Origin: Deltaproteobacteria bacterium
Lineage (GTDB): Bacteria > Desulfobacterota > Desulfobulbia > Desulfobulbales > Desulfurivibrionaceae
Length of the DNA: 64,000 nucleotides
Reading direction: 5' to 3'
Assembly (NCBI GenBank): GCA_013349285.1
Contig: DUZU01000003.1
Location: forward strand, 1 to 64,000
A program made the translations under genes and the position numbers. Shown here piece after piece: positions 10,850 through 21,889 of this stretch. How positions within the stretch are numbered: position 1 is the first letter of the stretch; each line of letters begins with the position of its first letter. A model generated the notes under the pieces. The model had not been told where the DNA came from, ran no database searches, and saw only the letters and a list, made by a program, of their open reading frames with translations.

Positions 10850-11037
10850 GGGACCCTCCGTTAACTGAACCTGACAGTTTCCCCCTCATGTCAGCACCGC
10901 AAACCGCTCAGCCCATGATTAAAAAATTAATATAACCTGGTTCGTTTTCTTGCCTTAAAGATGGATAACAAAATTATGATGGCAGGATTACCTGCAAAGG
11001 AAAAGCGGTATATTTGGGTATGTTATGGGTATAAAAA

Positions 11038-12066
11038 CTATCCATTATGGCAGGAAAGCAGGTAGGTTCTAAGGTTAACTTTTTTGTTGGCGATACCACA
11101 TTTTTTACGAATATTTTTCCGATGAATTTCGATGGTGCCGGAAGCAAGATTAACCAGTTCGGCGATCTCTTTTGAACTCTTGCCCTCCTTTACCAAATTG
11201 GCCACCTGCAGCTCTGCCGGAGTAAGAGATAGTTCCATGGCAAAGAGAGTGCGGCTGAAAGGAGAAACAATCTCACTGAGGTTAGCGGCCAGAAGCTGCA
11301 GAATAGCGCTCTGACCATCATTAAGGCCGCTTTTCCGCAATTTGTGCAGAGATGGTTCGATAAGCTGTTTTACCTGGGAGACGATCTGATTCTGCACCTC
11401 CCTCTTCTCTTCCTCCTGCTTCCTCAGCAACACCTTCAAAACCACATTGATCTCTTCGAGATTGGCCTTTTCCTTGGCCAACAGAACTTCGCTGGCCCGC
11501 AACGCCTCTTCGGCCTGCCTGCGCTCCTCGATCTGCCAGGTAAGCTTCCGATTGGCTTCGACAAGTTCGGCATGGGTTTTCTCAAGAGCCGCCTCGGCCT
11601 GTTTCCGTTCGGAAATATCCCGATGGATCCCGACAAAGCCGAAAACCGCACCATCGGCGCCCACCACCCTGGTCCCCAAGGTCTCGGCCGAAAAGACGGA
11701 CCCATCCTTGCGGCGGTAACGCATCTCAAAAACCTCGCCCACGTCGTTGGCGGCATCAATCCGGTAACGGCTTAGCCCCTGGGCCTCATAATCTTTCTTA
11801 TCGGCATAGAGTTGACAGGCGTCTTTCCCCAATAACTCATCGGCGGTATATCCCCACAGTTTGGTCACCGCCGGGTTGATCAACACAATCCGGCGATGTT
11901 TATCTACACAGATGACCGCATCGGAGATCGAATTAAAAATAGCTTCAAAATGAGCCTGCGCCACTGAATCGCGGGAGGCAAACGGAGCAAACCAATCCCG
12001 GCCCGACTCTGTCGGACCGGCTGAATCACCCGGAACTTCGCTGGAATAAACCTGGGTCATAACCAA
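11038..12066 (-). CDS. PAS-domain LuxR-type HTH regulator
   Basis: PAS 'ISDAVICVDKHRRIVLINPAV...GYTADELLGKD'; C-terminal 'LTPAELQVANLVKEGKSSKEIAELVNLASGTIEIHRKNIRKKCGI'. Confidence 0.9.
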   Translation of the reverse strand: MVMTQVYSSEVPGDSAGPTESGRDWFAPFASRDSVAQAHFEAIFNSISDAVICVDKHRRIVLINPAVTKLWGYTADELLGKDACQLYADKKDYEAQGLSRYRIDAANDVGEVFEMRYRRKDGSVFSAETLGTRVVGADGAVFGFVGIHRDISERKQAEAALEKTHAELVEANRKLTWQIEERRQAEEALRASEVLLAKEKANLEEINVVLKVLLRKQEEEKREVQNQIVSQVKQLIEPSLHKLRKSGLNDGQSAILQLLAANLSEIVSPFSRTLFAMELSLTPAELQVANLVKEGKSSKEIAELVNLASGTIEIHRKNIRKKCGIANKKVNLRTYLLSCHNG

Positions 12067-12379
12067 TTATCCACAATCCTCATAACAACATTATCGGGGA
12101 TCAACACGGGATACGGCGCAACTTTCATCGCACATTTTAGATTATCAGAAGAAAGCCGCCATTACAAAGAGATAATAAAAAAACATTCCGACAGCCTCCC
12201 CAACTAGCAGCACCCAGCCGCGCAGAACGACTCCACCATCATTTTATGACCATGAATCGGACAGATTAAAACTATGCCGCAGGCGGCCCCCTGTGATATA
12301 AATAAAATCAATCCGCGACATTAGACTCACATTGTTCAACAGCCAACCCCGTTGCTCGCTTGCTTGCCGGAGGCATTTT

Positions 12380-13195
12380 ATGACCGACTTCTTCCTACAA
12401 TCCAGCCCGATCATCCAGGCCTTGATCGCCACCACTTTCACCTGGCTCGTGACTGCGGCCGGCGCCTCGCTTGTTTTCACGACCAAAACCGTCAATCAAA
12501 AATTTATGGATGCCATGCTGGGCTTTGCCGCCGGGGTGATGATCGCGGCAAGCTTCTGGTCCCTGCTCGCCCCAGGCATCGACATGGCGGAACAGATGGG
12601 CCTTACCCCCTGGCTGACCGCGGCGATCGGCTTTATGGGCGGTGGAATCTTCATGCGGGTGATCGACAATTACCTGCCCCATCTGCACCCCGGCCTGGCG
12701 ATCAACAAAAGTGAAGGGGTCAAGACCGGTTGGCAACGCAGCACCTTACTGGTGCTCGCCATCACTCTCCATAATATTCCCGAAGGGTTGGCCGTGGGGG
12801 TAGCCTTCGGCGCGGTGGCGGCGGACTTGCCTTCCGCCACCATGGGCGGCGCCATCGCCCTGGCCCTGGGCATCGGCCTGCAGAATTTCCCGGAAGGAAC
12901 CGCGGTGGCCCTCCCCCTGCGCCGGGAAGGGATGAACCGCCGACAATGCTTTGCCCTGGGTCAGGCCTCGGGCATGGTTGAACCCTTAGCCGGGGTGGCC
13001 GGTGCATATTTCGTCTTATCCATGCAGTCAATCCTGCCCTACGCCCTATGTTTTGCGGCAGGAGCAATGATTTTCGTGGTCATCGAAGAACTGATTCCGG
13101 AATCCCAGCAGAATCAGAAGAATATCGATCTGGTAACCATGGCAACCCTGGCCGGTTTTACGGTAATGATGATTCTGGACGTGGCGTTGGCTTAA
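12380..13195 (+). CDS. ZIP-family metal transporter
   Basis: 'ALAITLHNIPEGLAVGVAFG', 'ALGIGLQNFPEGTAVALPLR', 'IEELIPES'; GGAGG before ATG at 12380. Confidence 0.93.
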   Translation: MTDFFLQSSPIIQALIATTFTWLVTAAGASLVFTTKTVNQKFMDAMLGFAAGVMIAASFWSLLAPGIDMAEQMGLTPWLTAAIGFMGGGIFMRVIDNYLPHLHPGLAINKSEGVKTGWQRSTLLVLAITLHNIPEGLAVGVAFGAVAADLPSATMGGAIALALGIGLQNFPEGTAVALPLRREGMNRRQCFALGQASGMVEPLAGVAGAYFVLSMQSILPYALCFAAGAMIFVVIEELIPESQQNQKNIDLVTMATLAGFTVMMILDVALA

Positions 13196-13198
13196 AAT

Positions 13199-16100
13199 TC
13201 AAGTCAACAATGGCTGAAGAGCTTCGCCAAGAGCGTCAACCTTCTTCTTCAGTACCACGGCAACATCCTGGTCACCGGCCCTGACCTGAAGCTTCTCTAA
13301 CCCCTCGGCCATGGTGGCCAACTGATCCAGACCCATAACCCGAAGAGAGCCTTTGATAGTATGCGCCGCGATGCTCACCGCGGTCATATCCCCAACCTCA
13401 AGGGCCTCTCTGCCGACGATCAATTGTTCGGCCAAAGATTGCTTGGCCACTAAAATCAACTTGTCTATTTTCTCATCATCCATCTTATATCGGTTACGGA
13501 TAAAGCCCCGGATACACTCATAATCAACAGTTGCGCAACCTGAAAAATTTTGGTCGGAGTATACGCCCCTGCTTTTTGCTGCGGCCTGATCTTCCGCCCG
13601 GACATATTCCGCCAACAGTTTAAAGACCTGTTCTGGATAAAACGGCTTTGAGATATAGTCATTCATGCCGACCGCAACACATTTATCCCGGTCACCACTC
13701 ATGGCATGTGCCGTCATGGCGATTATCGGAACATGATCATACTTTTTCTCCTGGCGAATCATTCTGGTCGCCTCGAAACCATCCATCTCCGGCATCTGCA
13801 CATCCATGAACACCAGATCAAAACTTTCGTTCATCTTCTCCAAGGCTTCCCGTCCATCATTGGCCACCTCGACGGCAACGCCACCGTCTTCCAGCACCTC
13901 CTTGGCCAACATCTGGTTAAACGGATTATCCTCAACCAAAAGCACCCGACACCCCTTAAATAACACCGGAGGTTTTTCAGCCTCCTCGGCCGCCTCTTTC
14001 GCGCCGCCCGACTCCGGGTTCAACACCGATCTGATATTATCGAACAAAATCGCCTGATTCACCGGCTTATGCAAGAAGGCGCTCACCCCAACCTGTCGAG
14101 CCCGATACTCTTCAAACTCTTTGCCGAAACCGGTCAAAATTATAATCGGGGTATCGGCCAGCGCCAGGTCGGCTTTTATCTTTTGGGTGGTACAGATGCC
14201 GTCATGCTCCGGCATCAACAGATCCAGAATCACCAGATCATAAAAAACAGACTGGGCGGCCCTTTCCTGCAACAACTTCAACGCCTCACTGGGCAGAGTT
14301 ACCGAATCCACCTCGAAACCGCTTAACTCCAACATCTCCTGCAGCAGGTTCACCAGGGCGATATCATCATCCACCACCAGTACTTTTTTCCCTGAAAACT
14401 CCCCGGTTCGAGAGTAATAATTCTCCATGGGCTGAGCCCCGAAGGGAACGATAAATGAAAAAACACTGCCCTTGCCCGGCCTGCTTTCAACTTTAATATC
14501 ATCCCCCCCCATCATCCCGACCAACTTCCGGCAGATGGAAAGGCCGAGCCCTGTCCCGCCATAGGCCCTGGTTATGGAATCATCAGCTTGAATAAAGGGG
14601 CTGAAAATATTTTCTATCTTATCCTGCTTGATCCCGATCCCGGTATCACTCACGGCAAATTGCAGCATAACCCGGCCCGAGGATTTGCCCTGATTGGTTA
14701 TATCCAGAGAAACCTCGCCCTGCTCGGTAAACTTAATCGCATTGCTGAGCAGGTTGGTGAGGATCTGCCCGAGACGGAGCGGATCGCCGGTTAACCGATC
14801 CGGCACGTCGCTCAAGGAATCAACGGCTAAATGCAAACCCTTCTCCTTGGCCTTGACCTTGAACATATCCACAATATTAGAGAGGATGTCATGCAGACTG
14901 AAATCAATCTCTTCGATAATCAGCTTGTTGGATTCGATTTTTGAAAAATCAAGAATATCGTTGATAAGCGCGAGCAACGAATTACTCGAAGCCTTAACAA
15001 CCTCCAGATACTCCTTGACCTTGGGCGAAATCGCCCGCTGCAGCGCCAGGCTGGTCATGCCGATGATCGCATTCATCGGGGTTCTGATCTCGTGACTCAT
15101 GTTGGCCAAAAAGGCGCTCTTTGCCCGATTGGCCGACTCGGCCGCCTCTTTGGCGAACTGAAGGTCCTCGGCGGCCTGCTTTGCCAAGCTCACATCATGA
15201 AAGGTCTGCATGGCCCCGATGATCCTGCCGTCGAGATTAAACAACGGCGCGGCCGAATAAAAAAGCCACCTCCCTTTTTCGCCAAAATCCGGGAAAAATA
15301 ACTCCCCTTCATAAACTCCTTCCTGAATCGTGGATTTAAGCAGATCCCAGCCACAGACCGCACGGATGGCCTCATCATCAAGGCTATCCAGCAGACAATC
15401 AGCCAGGGTAAGCTTGCTTTCGGCGTAAAATGCCTGCCATTGATTTCTGGTGCCGATCATCTCGGCGGCCGCAAGACCTGTCAACTTTTCACAAGCCTTG
15501 TTCCAGAAGATGACGGAATGATTGTTGTCGATCACAAAGGTGGGAATGGAACTTCCCTCGACTATCTGGGACAGTTTTTTCTCATTTTCCCGCAGAGATC
15601 TTTCAAGCAGGGCACGTTCGTTGATCTCGGCAAGAAGCTCGCCATGTTCTCGGGCAAGGGTTAATTCGATCTTTTGCAACAAAAACCACAACAGGACGAA
15701 CAAAACCCCGCCGACCAGGATCGCACTCACCATGTTACGCACAAACAGCGTCCGCATGGTTGCCAGTTTGCCCGTAATATTGTGCAGAACAACGATTTCC
15801 CCCAATTCCTGACCGGCGACATCCTTTAACGGGAGAAAACTTCCCCGATAGAACTGATCCTCCAGGGGCAGGTCAAAGAAAAACAACTTATGGGCATTAA
15901 TGTCGTACTGATGACTATGGCCCATGAGTTGCTTTAATATTTGGCCAGGAACCCCGGCCAGGGAATAATCGAAAACTACATAATCATCAAAAGCATCCCA
16001 ATCCCCGGAACGGCCCAACATGGCCAAACCTTCTTCCCACTTGGCTTGATCCAGAAATTTTTTATTGATGGCAAACAAAACTTCGGCGCCCAGGGCTGTT

Positions 16101-16660
16101 TTAAGTTTCGGACAGAGATAGTCCAACTCCTCGCCCAACTCCAGATAACCTGCCAACCGACCATTTATCAGCCAGGGCACCACCACTCGCAGGGTAAAGG
16201 TGCCGAAGGGCCCGAGCTCCATGCCATAAGAAGTTTTTTGCCCGGCCGCTGCCTCCTGCATCGTATAGCGGTCGATCTCATCGCCAAAGCGGGGGGGATT
16301 ATGGACCCGTAAAAAATTAACGCTGTCCAGGTCATGGAAATAAAAATGGGTGACCCGGAATTTTTCCTTGATTCCATTAAAGATCGGAGTGCTGTGGCGC
16401 AACAGCGCTTGCCGGTCCCGGGCCAGCCAGGCCGCCTGCAACGCTTTATCCTCCTCCAAAAAGTGGATAAGCCCGACCAGCACCCGGCTTTCTTTTTCCA
16501 GCTCCCGCTGAAAGATCTGCTCCACCCCCTTGACCCGGGCCAGAACCTCTTCATCCAATATTTTTCCTAAACCATGCTGGCTAATAACAAGAGAGACGAC
16601 CAGCAACATGGCCAAAGCTATGACCAGTGAGATAAGTATCGGTTTTTTTACTGATTTCAT
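13199..16660 (-). CDS. BarA-like hybrid histidine kinase (sensor-PAS-HisKA-HATPase-REC-REC-HPt)
   Basis: 'FLANMSHEIRTPMNAIIGM', 'GTGLGLSICRKLV', receivers 'VLVVDDDIALVNLL' and 'VLLVEDNPFNQMLAKEVL...DLVFMDVQMPEMDGFEATR', C-terminal HPt 'VSIAAHTIKGSLRVMG'. Confidence 0.94.
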   Translation of the reverse strand: MKSVKKPILISLVIALAMLLVVSLVISQHGLGKILDEEVLARVKGVEQIFQRELEKESRVLVGLIHFLEEDKALQAAWLARDRQALLRHSTPIFNGIKEKFRVTHFYFHDLDSVNFLRVHNPPRFGDEIDRYTMQEAAAGQKTSYGMELGPFGTFTLRVVVPWLINGRLAGYLELGEELDYLCPKLKTALGAEVLFAINKKFLDQAKWEEGLAMLGRSGDWDAFDDYVVFDYSLAGVPGQILKQLMGHSHQYDINAHKLFFFDLPLEDQFYRGSFLPLKDVAGQELGEIVVLHNITGKLATMRTLFVRNMVSAILVGGVLFVLLWFLLQKIELTLAREHGELLAEINERALLERSLRENEKKLSQIVEGSSIPTFVIDNNHSVIFWNKACEKLTGLAAAEMIGTRNQWQAFYAESKLTLADCLLDSLDDEAIRAVCGWDLLKSTIQEGVYEGELFFPDFGEKGRWLFYSAAPLFNLDGRIIGAMQTFHDVSLAKQAAEDLQFAKEAAESANRAKSAFLANMSHEIRTPMNAIIGMTSLALQRAISPKVKEYLEVVKASSNSLLALINDILDFSKIESNKLIIEEIDFSLHDILSNIVDMFKVKAKEKGLHLAVDSLSDVPDRLTGDPLRLGQILTNLLSNAIKFTEQGEVSLDITNQGKSSGRVMLQFAVSDTGIGIKQDKIENIFSPFIQADDSITRAYGGTGLGLSICRKLVGMMGGDDIKVESRPGKGSVFSFIVPFGAQPMENYYSRTGEFSGKKVLVVDDDIALVNLLQEMLELSGFEVDSVTLPSEALKLLQERAAQSVFYDLVILDLLMPEHDGICTTQKIKADLALADTPIIILTGFGKEFEEYRARQVGVSAFLHKPVNQAILFDNIRSVLNPESGGAKEAAEEAEKPPVLFKGCRVLLVEDNPFNQMLAKEVLEDGGVAVEVANDGREALEKMNESFDLVFMDVQMPEMDGFEATRMIRQEKKYDHVPIIAMTAHAMSGDRDKCVAVGMNDYISKPFYPEQVFKLLAEYVRAEDQAAAKSRGVYSDQNFSGCATVDYECIRGFIRNRYKMDDEKIDKLILVAKQSLAEQLIVGREALEVGDMTAVSIAAHTIKGSLRVMGLDQLATMAEGLEKLQVRAGDQDVAVVLKKKVDALGEALQPLLT

Positions 16661-16954
16661 ATTGATAACAGCTTAGGCCTTACATATTGTAAAAGGGAGC
16701 GACATTGTCAGCCGTCGATAATTTCAGATAAAGAACATGCTTACAAGAGACATCAATCTCGGCATTATACCTAATCATTACATTGAGAATATCACATCGG
16801 CTCATCTTTCCAAAAGCGAAACTTGACCAATTACTATTAAAAAAAACTCGGCGGCAAATCTAGTTGAGTTCCGCCGGGGCCGCACACTGTACGCAGCCAA
16901 ACTCAAGCTTGATGTTTCATTTTTTTTCCGGTTGACAGTCAATAAAAAAACATA

Positions 16955-16988
16955 CAAAAAAAGCCCCGAAACCAAAAGGTCCCGAGGC
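16955..16988 (-). terminator. Intrinsic terminator downstream of the TusA-family gene
   Basis: Minus strand reads GCCTCGGGACC-TTTT-GGTTTCGGGGC-TTTTTTT: GC-rich hairpin plus U-tract. Confidence 0.8.
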
Positions 16989-17022
16989 GCCATAGACTTG
17001 TCAGAGCAAAACGGATTAACGA

Positions 17023-17265
17023 CTAGCCCTTTTTTATGTAAAACCTGAAAAAACCTGCATCTTCCTTGTCACCGAGAAAGGTATGCCCGGCTCGCTGACA
17101 CCATCCCGGCAAATCGTTTTTCGAGCCGGGGTCTGTTCCTAAAATTTCCAGAATCTGGCCCGAGTTGATCGACTCTATCGCTTTCTTGGTTCGCAACAGG
17201 GGCATGGGACAACTCAAGCCTTTAGCATCGAGGGTTTGATCCGGTTTTATGTTGTCTAACTCCAT
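17023..17265 (-). CDS. TusA-family sulfurtransferase
   Basis: 'DQTLDAKGLSCPMPLLRTKKAI' CPxP motif; start trimmed to MELDN with AAAGGAGGA upstream. Confidence 0.9.
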   Translation of the reverse strand: MELDNIKPDQTLDAKGLSCPMPLLRTKKAIESINSGQILEILGTDPGSKNDLPGWCQRAGHTFLGDKEDAGFFRFYIKKG

Positions 17266-17347
17266 TGGGCTCCTCCTTTTTTTTTGCAGGGTGAACAAGA
17301 GTCGGGCTTAAAATACTACAATGAAAAAAACTCCCACTCCAAAATCA

Positions 17348-17950
17348 TTACTTTAGCGAATCATTATCCTTCAACCCCGGATAAAGCCTGTTAACGCAAT
17401 CGGGACAGATACTGTGGGTAAATTCCGCCTCGGAATGATCGCGAATATATTCTTCAATCTGGCTCCAGTAGCCCTGGTCATCCCTGATTTTTTTACAGGA
17501 AGAGCAGATCGGGAGAAAACCGCTGAGAATTTTCACCTCGGCCTGGGCCTTTTGCAACTCTTGGGTGCGTTCCCGGACCATCGCTTCCAGTTGTTCCCGG
17601 TGCCGTTGAATCTCAATATGCACCTTGCGTGAGCGATTAAAATAGATACTGAAGGCAAAAATCACGATAAAGGTCGCGGTATTTATCGCCCCGCTAAAAG
17701 GGGCCAAGGCCTGCCAGACCGAAGTCATCCCCTCCATCAGCATAGCCTGTTTGACCAGATGCCCCACGGAACGGGAAAAGGCAAACATCACAAAAGACAA
17801 GGTCATGAGAAACAAATAAAAGCGGAAGGTATCATCGGCTTTTTTCCGCATCCACCTGAAGGCATACTGACTGCACTTAAGGGCGAGCAGAACAATAAGA
17901 ACGGAACCCAAGATATCAATCCATACCACCGGCTGCCAGCTGACTATCAT
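17348..17950 (-). CDS. Membrane protein with C-terminal double-CxxC cytosolic domain
   Basis: TM segments, coiled coil, then 'FLPICSSCKKIRDDQGYWSQIEEYIRDHSEAEFTHSICPDCVNRLYP'. ATGA overlap with the upstream gene supports the start at 17950. Confidence 0.7.
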   Translation of the reverse strand: MIVSWQPVVWIDILGSVLIVLLALKCSQYAFRWMRKKADDTFRFYLFLMTLSFVMFAFSRSVGHLVKQAMLMEGMTSVWQALAPFSGAINTATFIVIFAFSIYFNRSRKVHIEIQRHREQLEAMVRERTQELQKAQAEVKILSGFLPICSSCKKIRDDQGYWSQIEEYIRDHSEAEFTHSICPDCVNRLYPGLKDNDSLK

Positions 17951-18414
17951 TTGTTGGCCTCCCATCGACGCAAGGCGAGCAACAAGAACAAAAAGGCCGG
18001 AACAAGGAGAAGATGATCAAGACGGGTCAAATAAAAGAATAGATCAAAAGTGTTGGCAAGATGATAACCCGAGACATTACCATCCACCTTGACGAATTTA
18101 TGGTCGACGACAAACTCACGCAGCAGGTGGCCGACAAAGGTCTGCAAATTCCAGCCCAACAGCAACCAGAGGAAAATCTTGAATTCCTTCCAGCCGGGCT
18201 CGACCAAGTTATGGTGGCGGATCCGGACCAGAATCGTGATCATGGCTACAACAAAAAGAATATGCCCGATCTGATGCGAGACCAACCCCTCGGCGCCGCC
18301 GTGCGACTGAACCGCCCATATCGGGGAAGGGATAACCAATAGCAAGCCGACCAGCCAGACAACCGCAACAAAAACCCTTCTTAACGGCATAACCTGCATT
18401 TTATGTTTCAACAT
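17947..18414 (-). CDS. Polytopic membrane protein of unknown function
   Basis: ORF with several hydrophobic segments ('IGHILFVVAMITILVRI', 'IFLWLLLGWNLQTFVGHLL'); overlaps the next gene at ATGA. Confidence 0.65.
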   Translation of the reverse strand: MLKHKMQVMPLRRVFVAVVWLVGLLLVIPSPIWAVQSHGGAEGLVSHQIGHILFVVAMITILVRIRHHNLVEPGWKEFKIFLWLLLGWNLQTFVGHLLREFVVDHKFVKVDGNVSGYHLANTFDLFFYLTRLDHLLLVPAFLFLLLALRRWEANK

Positions 18415-18485
18415 AAAACCCCTCTAACCATCATAGCCTTTATCATACCAGAAAAACAGTCCGCCTTCCTAGCTAAATCATGATT

Positions 18486-19703
18486 TTAAGACCTGTTCCA
18501 GCCAACCGCCCCCATACGATCCCGACTGAGCACAATAAAAATTATGCTTACGGCGACAAACAGCATGACAAACAGACCGCTCCCCACAAATGACGCCCCA
18601 TAACCCCACTGCCCATTGAGCACCCCGGCAAAGACTGCGGCCATAAAGGTCGCAAGGGTGCGGACCCCATAGACCAACCCGGAGTTTCCCCCCAAACGCT
18701 GGGCAGGGAAAAGCAGCGCCACCAACACGCCCAGCTCCAGCAAAGCCACCGCATCGCCCAAGGTATGCAACAGGCGGATAATAAGCAGGCTCCAAAAATC
18801 AAAGGCCCAGGCGGTCATAACCTGAAAAAAACCGGAAACGCCGAGGCCGACCAGAAAGAAAAGAAACACCGACTGCCGCTTATCGTGGAGCCGCCCGATA
18901 AAGGGTACCGTCAAGGCCATCCACAACCCCAGCCCGGCAAAAACCAGGCCGATCATCCGGGGGGCAAAGCCAAGCTTTTCTTGGAGCAGCAAGGAAAACG
19001 AGGTCTGCTCAACCCCAAAATGGGTGCCCAACACAAAAACACAGGCAATGAGCAACAGCGGCTTAAAACCAGCCACGTCTTCCCCATATTTTTTAAAAGA
19101 AAAAACAATGGGCTCATAATCATCCAAAAAAAAGGCCAGGCCAAAGATCAGCAGCGTTCCAAGCAAAGCCAAACCAAAAAGCAGAGACGGCCGTTGCTCG
19201 ACCACCAGGCCGCCGACCAAGGGCCCCAGCCCGAAACCAAGATAGGTGCTCAGTTGATAAAAAGCCACCCGCCGCCCCCGTTCGATGTTACCGAAATGCT
19301 TGAGATAAAGCGACTCACTAACCACAATGAGCGCGGCGCTGCCCACCCCGCCCAGAAAAAGAACGGGCAACAACAACCCAAAGGTACGCACCTTGAGCAG
19401 GGCCGCAAAATATATCCCGTACAGCAGCGCCCCCGACATCATGGTTCTTTTCGGAGAAAAGAAATCGGAAAAAAGGCCCAGAGGCAACATCAACGCCATG
19501 GAAGAAAGGGCGAAAAAGCCGATCACCGAGCCCACCTGCAGATCGCTGACCCCATAGCCCTTGAGCACCACCGGCAGATAGGCCAACACCATCCAATGGA
19601 CAAAATAGAGTAAAAAACGAATAGCGACGGAAAGCAGAATCTGTCTGTTCAGATACCCGCCGGACGAAAAGGAACCCGCCGTATCTTGATCTTTTAATAT
19701 CAT
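18486..19703 (-). CDS. MFS transporter
   Basis: About 12 hydrophobic segments; 'GLFSDFFSPKRTMMSGALLYG'. Start placed at MILKDQDT after a GGA-type RBS. Confidence 0.8.
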   Translation of the reverse strand: MILKDQDTAGSFSSGGYLNRQILLSVAIRFLLYFVHWMVLAYLPVVLKGYGVSDLQVGSVIGFFALSSMALMLPLGLFSDFFSPKRTMMSGALLYGIYFAALLKVRTFGLLLPVLFLGGVGSAALIVVSESLYLKHFGNIERGRRVAFYQLSTYLGFGLGPLVGGLVVEQRPSLLFGLALLGTLLIFGLAFFLDDYEPIVFSFKKYGEDVAGFKPLLLIACVFVLGTHFGVEQTSFSLLLQEKLGFAPRMIGLVFAGLGLWMALTVPFIGRLHDKRQSVFLFFLVGLGVSGFFQVMTAWAFDFWSLLIIRLLHTLGDAVALLELGVLVALLFPAQRLGGNSGLVYGVRTLATFMAAVFAGVLNGQWGYGASFVGSGLFVMLFVAVSIIFIVLSRDRMGAVGWNRS

Positions 19704-19836
19704 TAAAAATCCTAAAAAGAGAAGGATGACAAAAAACTTTATAAACAGAAAAAATATCCCGCGGCCGCCGGCCTTTTGATACAATAACAAAGAGTTCGCT
19801 GAATAATTCCGTCAACTTGCCGAGGAGGATCCGCTG

Positions 19837-20268
19837 ATGCCCACCGCCGATATTGTTAAAACCTCGATCTGCCTGGCCACCCTCCTGCTCCAGGCCGCCT
19901 GTTCATCATCTCCCCAAGGTCCCAACCTCAAGGCCGGCCAATGGGAAATCAGCAGCAGGGTCGAGATGAGCAATATGCCTTTTCAGATCCCCCCCGTCAC
20001 CTACAGCCAATGCCTGACCGAAGACGACTTCATCCCCAAACCCCAAGAAACCGACTCCGGCACCCCATGCGATATCAGCCAAAGCGAGGTTATCGGCGAT
20101 ACCGTCACCTGGACCCTAACCTGCTCCTCGCCCCAGGGCAAAAGCATCAGCAAGGGCTCCATCACCTACCATGGCGACAGCTTTGCCGGCCGGCTCACGG
20201 TACAGGGGCCGGGCATGCCGAACATGACCCAGATCATGCAGGGCAGGCGCACCGGAGCCTGCAAATGA
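19837..20268 (+). CDS. DUF3617-type secreted/lipoprotein
   Basis: Lipobox-like 'LLLQAACSSS'; 'LKAGQWEISSRVEMSNMPFQIPPVTYSQCLTEDDFIP'. Confidence 0.75.
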   Translation: MPTADIVKTSICLATLLLQAACSSSPQGPNLKAGQWEISSRVEMSNMPFQIPPVTYSQCLTEDDFIPKPQETDSGTPCDISQSEVIGDTVTWTLTCSSPQGKSISKGSITYHGDSFAGRLTVQGPGMPNMTQIMQGRRTGACK

Positions 20269-20402
20269 CAACTTGATCCCTATGAAATAATTTGATTATC
20301 AACGGGAAGAAGTTATACACTAATTTTCTACATTGACAAGACTCCATTAACACAACAGGCCGACAGAAACCTATCCGACCATTGTCCAGGGAGAGCAGAG
20401 GC

Positions 20403-21884
20403 ATGAAAAAATTATTTGCATCGTTATTTATTCTCATCATGCTGGCCGGAGCCGGGTATGGCGGCGGCGCATATTGGCTGGGCATGCAAACCGAAGCCCG
20501 TTTCAAAAACATGATCGGAGCGCTCCCCCAGTCCCCCTACTTCAGCATCACCATCCCCACCTACCAACGGGGAATCTTCAAATCACACGCCGTAACCGCG
20601 ATCAAATTCAACCTGCCCCGCCAAAACAACAATAATGATGCCGCGCCGATCCCCGCCGCGCTCCGCCTGAACCTGAGCCACAATATCTGGCACGGGCCGC
20701 TGCCCTATGAACAGATGCCGGACGGCACATTTCACCTGACCCCGATGCTGTCCTTTTTCGAAACAACCGTGACCATCCCCGACAACGCCCTCCCCAATAT
20801 CCCGGAGTTGCTCGAGATCGCCAAACTACTCACCTTCACCGACTATACCACCATCAACCTTGACGGCAGCGGGACCAGCGCCTCGACCATGGCGGCCTGG
20901 CAAAAACAGATCGGCAAGGACGACCACCGGGTCGATATTGATTGGCAGGGACTCGCCAGCCACACAAGCTTTACCGCCGACCTTAAAGGAATCCATGGCG
21001 CCACCTCCATGCCGGGACTGGCCATCACCGGCGGCCAGGGCATGTTGATTTTCGACAAGCTTGCCGTAACAATGGATACCGACCCCGGGCAAACCGGATT
21101 TTCAGTGGGCGACGCCAAGATCAGCCTGGCCAAGCTGGCCTTTGCCGACGAATCAAAGGGCAAGGACACCCAGTTTGAAATGAGCGGCTTGACCGCCACC
21201 AGCAACACCCGAGAAAACGGGGCATTCCTCAACCACAGCCAGACCGCCCGCATCAATCAAGTATTATTCAACCACATGAAACACGGGCCGTTCATCTATG
21301 AATTCGAGCTCCGCAACCTCGACGCCGCAACCCTGCGGAAACTTTTAGAAAAAACAGAAATGATGCAGCTGCAGGTCATGAACAACCCCGGCCAGGGGGC
21401 GGACCCGCAACTACTCGGTGAAATAGTACAGCTGATCCCGGGCCTCATCAAACAGGGGTTGGAACTGGAGCTGAAAAAACTCTCCATCGACACCCGGGAC
21501 GGCAACTTCAGCGCCAGACTTAAATTACGGATCACCGGCGATACCGCGGCCGCCATGGCCAACCCCATCCTGCTGCTCTCCGCCGTTGAGATCGAGGCGG
21601 AAGCTTCCGCCTCCGAATACCTGCTCACCAAGACGATAAAGGGGGTCACCCGCAGCGCCATCCGCAAAAAAAATAAGGCAACCGGCAAGATGATCAACAA
21701 TCTAGAGCTAGATCGGCAGGCGAGCCGGGAATGCCGCGCCCAACTGGAAGCCCTGCAAAATCGAGGCATCATCGCCCGCGATCAGGACCGCTTCAAGGCG
21801 ACCGCCACCTACCACGACGGCATCATCAAAATCAACGAAGTGGATTTCCCGCTGCAGAACCTGCTGCAGCTGGCCACTCAATAA
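20403..21884 (+). CDS. DUF945 (YdgA-like) family protein
   Basis: N-terminal signal anchor, 'GMQTEARFKNMIGALPQSPYFSITIPTYQRGIFKSHAVT', long repetitive beta-rich body. Confidence 0.7.
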   Translation: MKKLFASLFILIMLAGAGYGGGAYWLGMQTEARFKNMIGALPQSPYFSITIPTYQRGIFKSHAVTAIKFNLPRQNNNNDAAPIPAALRLNLSHNIWHGPLPYEQMPDGTFHLTPMLSFFETTVTIPDNALPNIPELLEIAKLLTFTDYTTINLDGSGTSASTMAAWQKQIGKDDHRVDIDWQGLASHTSFTADLKGIHGATSMPGLAITGGQGMLIFDKLAVTMDTDPGQTGFSVGDAKISLAKLAFADESKGKDTQFEMSGLTATSNTRENGAFLNHSQTARINQVLFNHMKHGPFIYEFELRNLDAATLRKLLEKTEMMQLQVMNNPGQGADPQLLGEIVQLIPGLIKQGLELELKKLSIDTRDGNFSARLKLRITGDTAAAMANPILLLSAVEIEAEASASEYLLTKTIKGVTRSAIRKKNKATGKMINNLELDRQASRECRAQLEALQNRGIIARDQDRFKATATYHDGIIKINEVDFPLQNLLQLATQ

Positions 21885-21889
21885 TAGGC

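Noticed and set aside
18765-19613. 282-aa plus-strand ORF
   Set aside because: Antisense of the MFS transporter; extremely Gln/Lys/Pro-rich artefactual translation.
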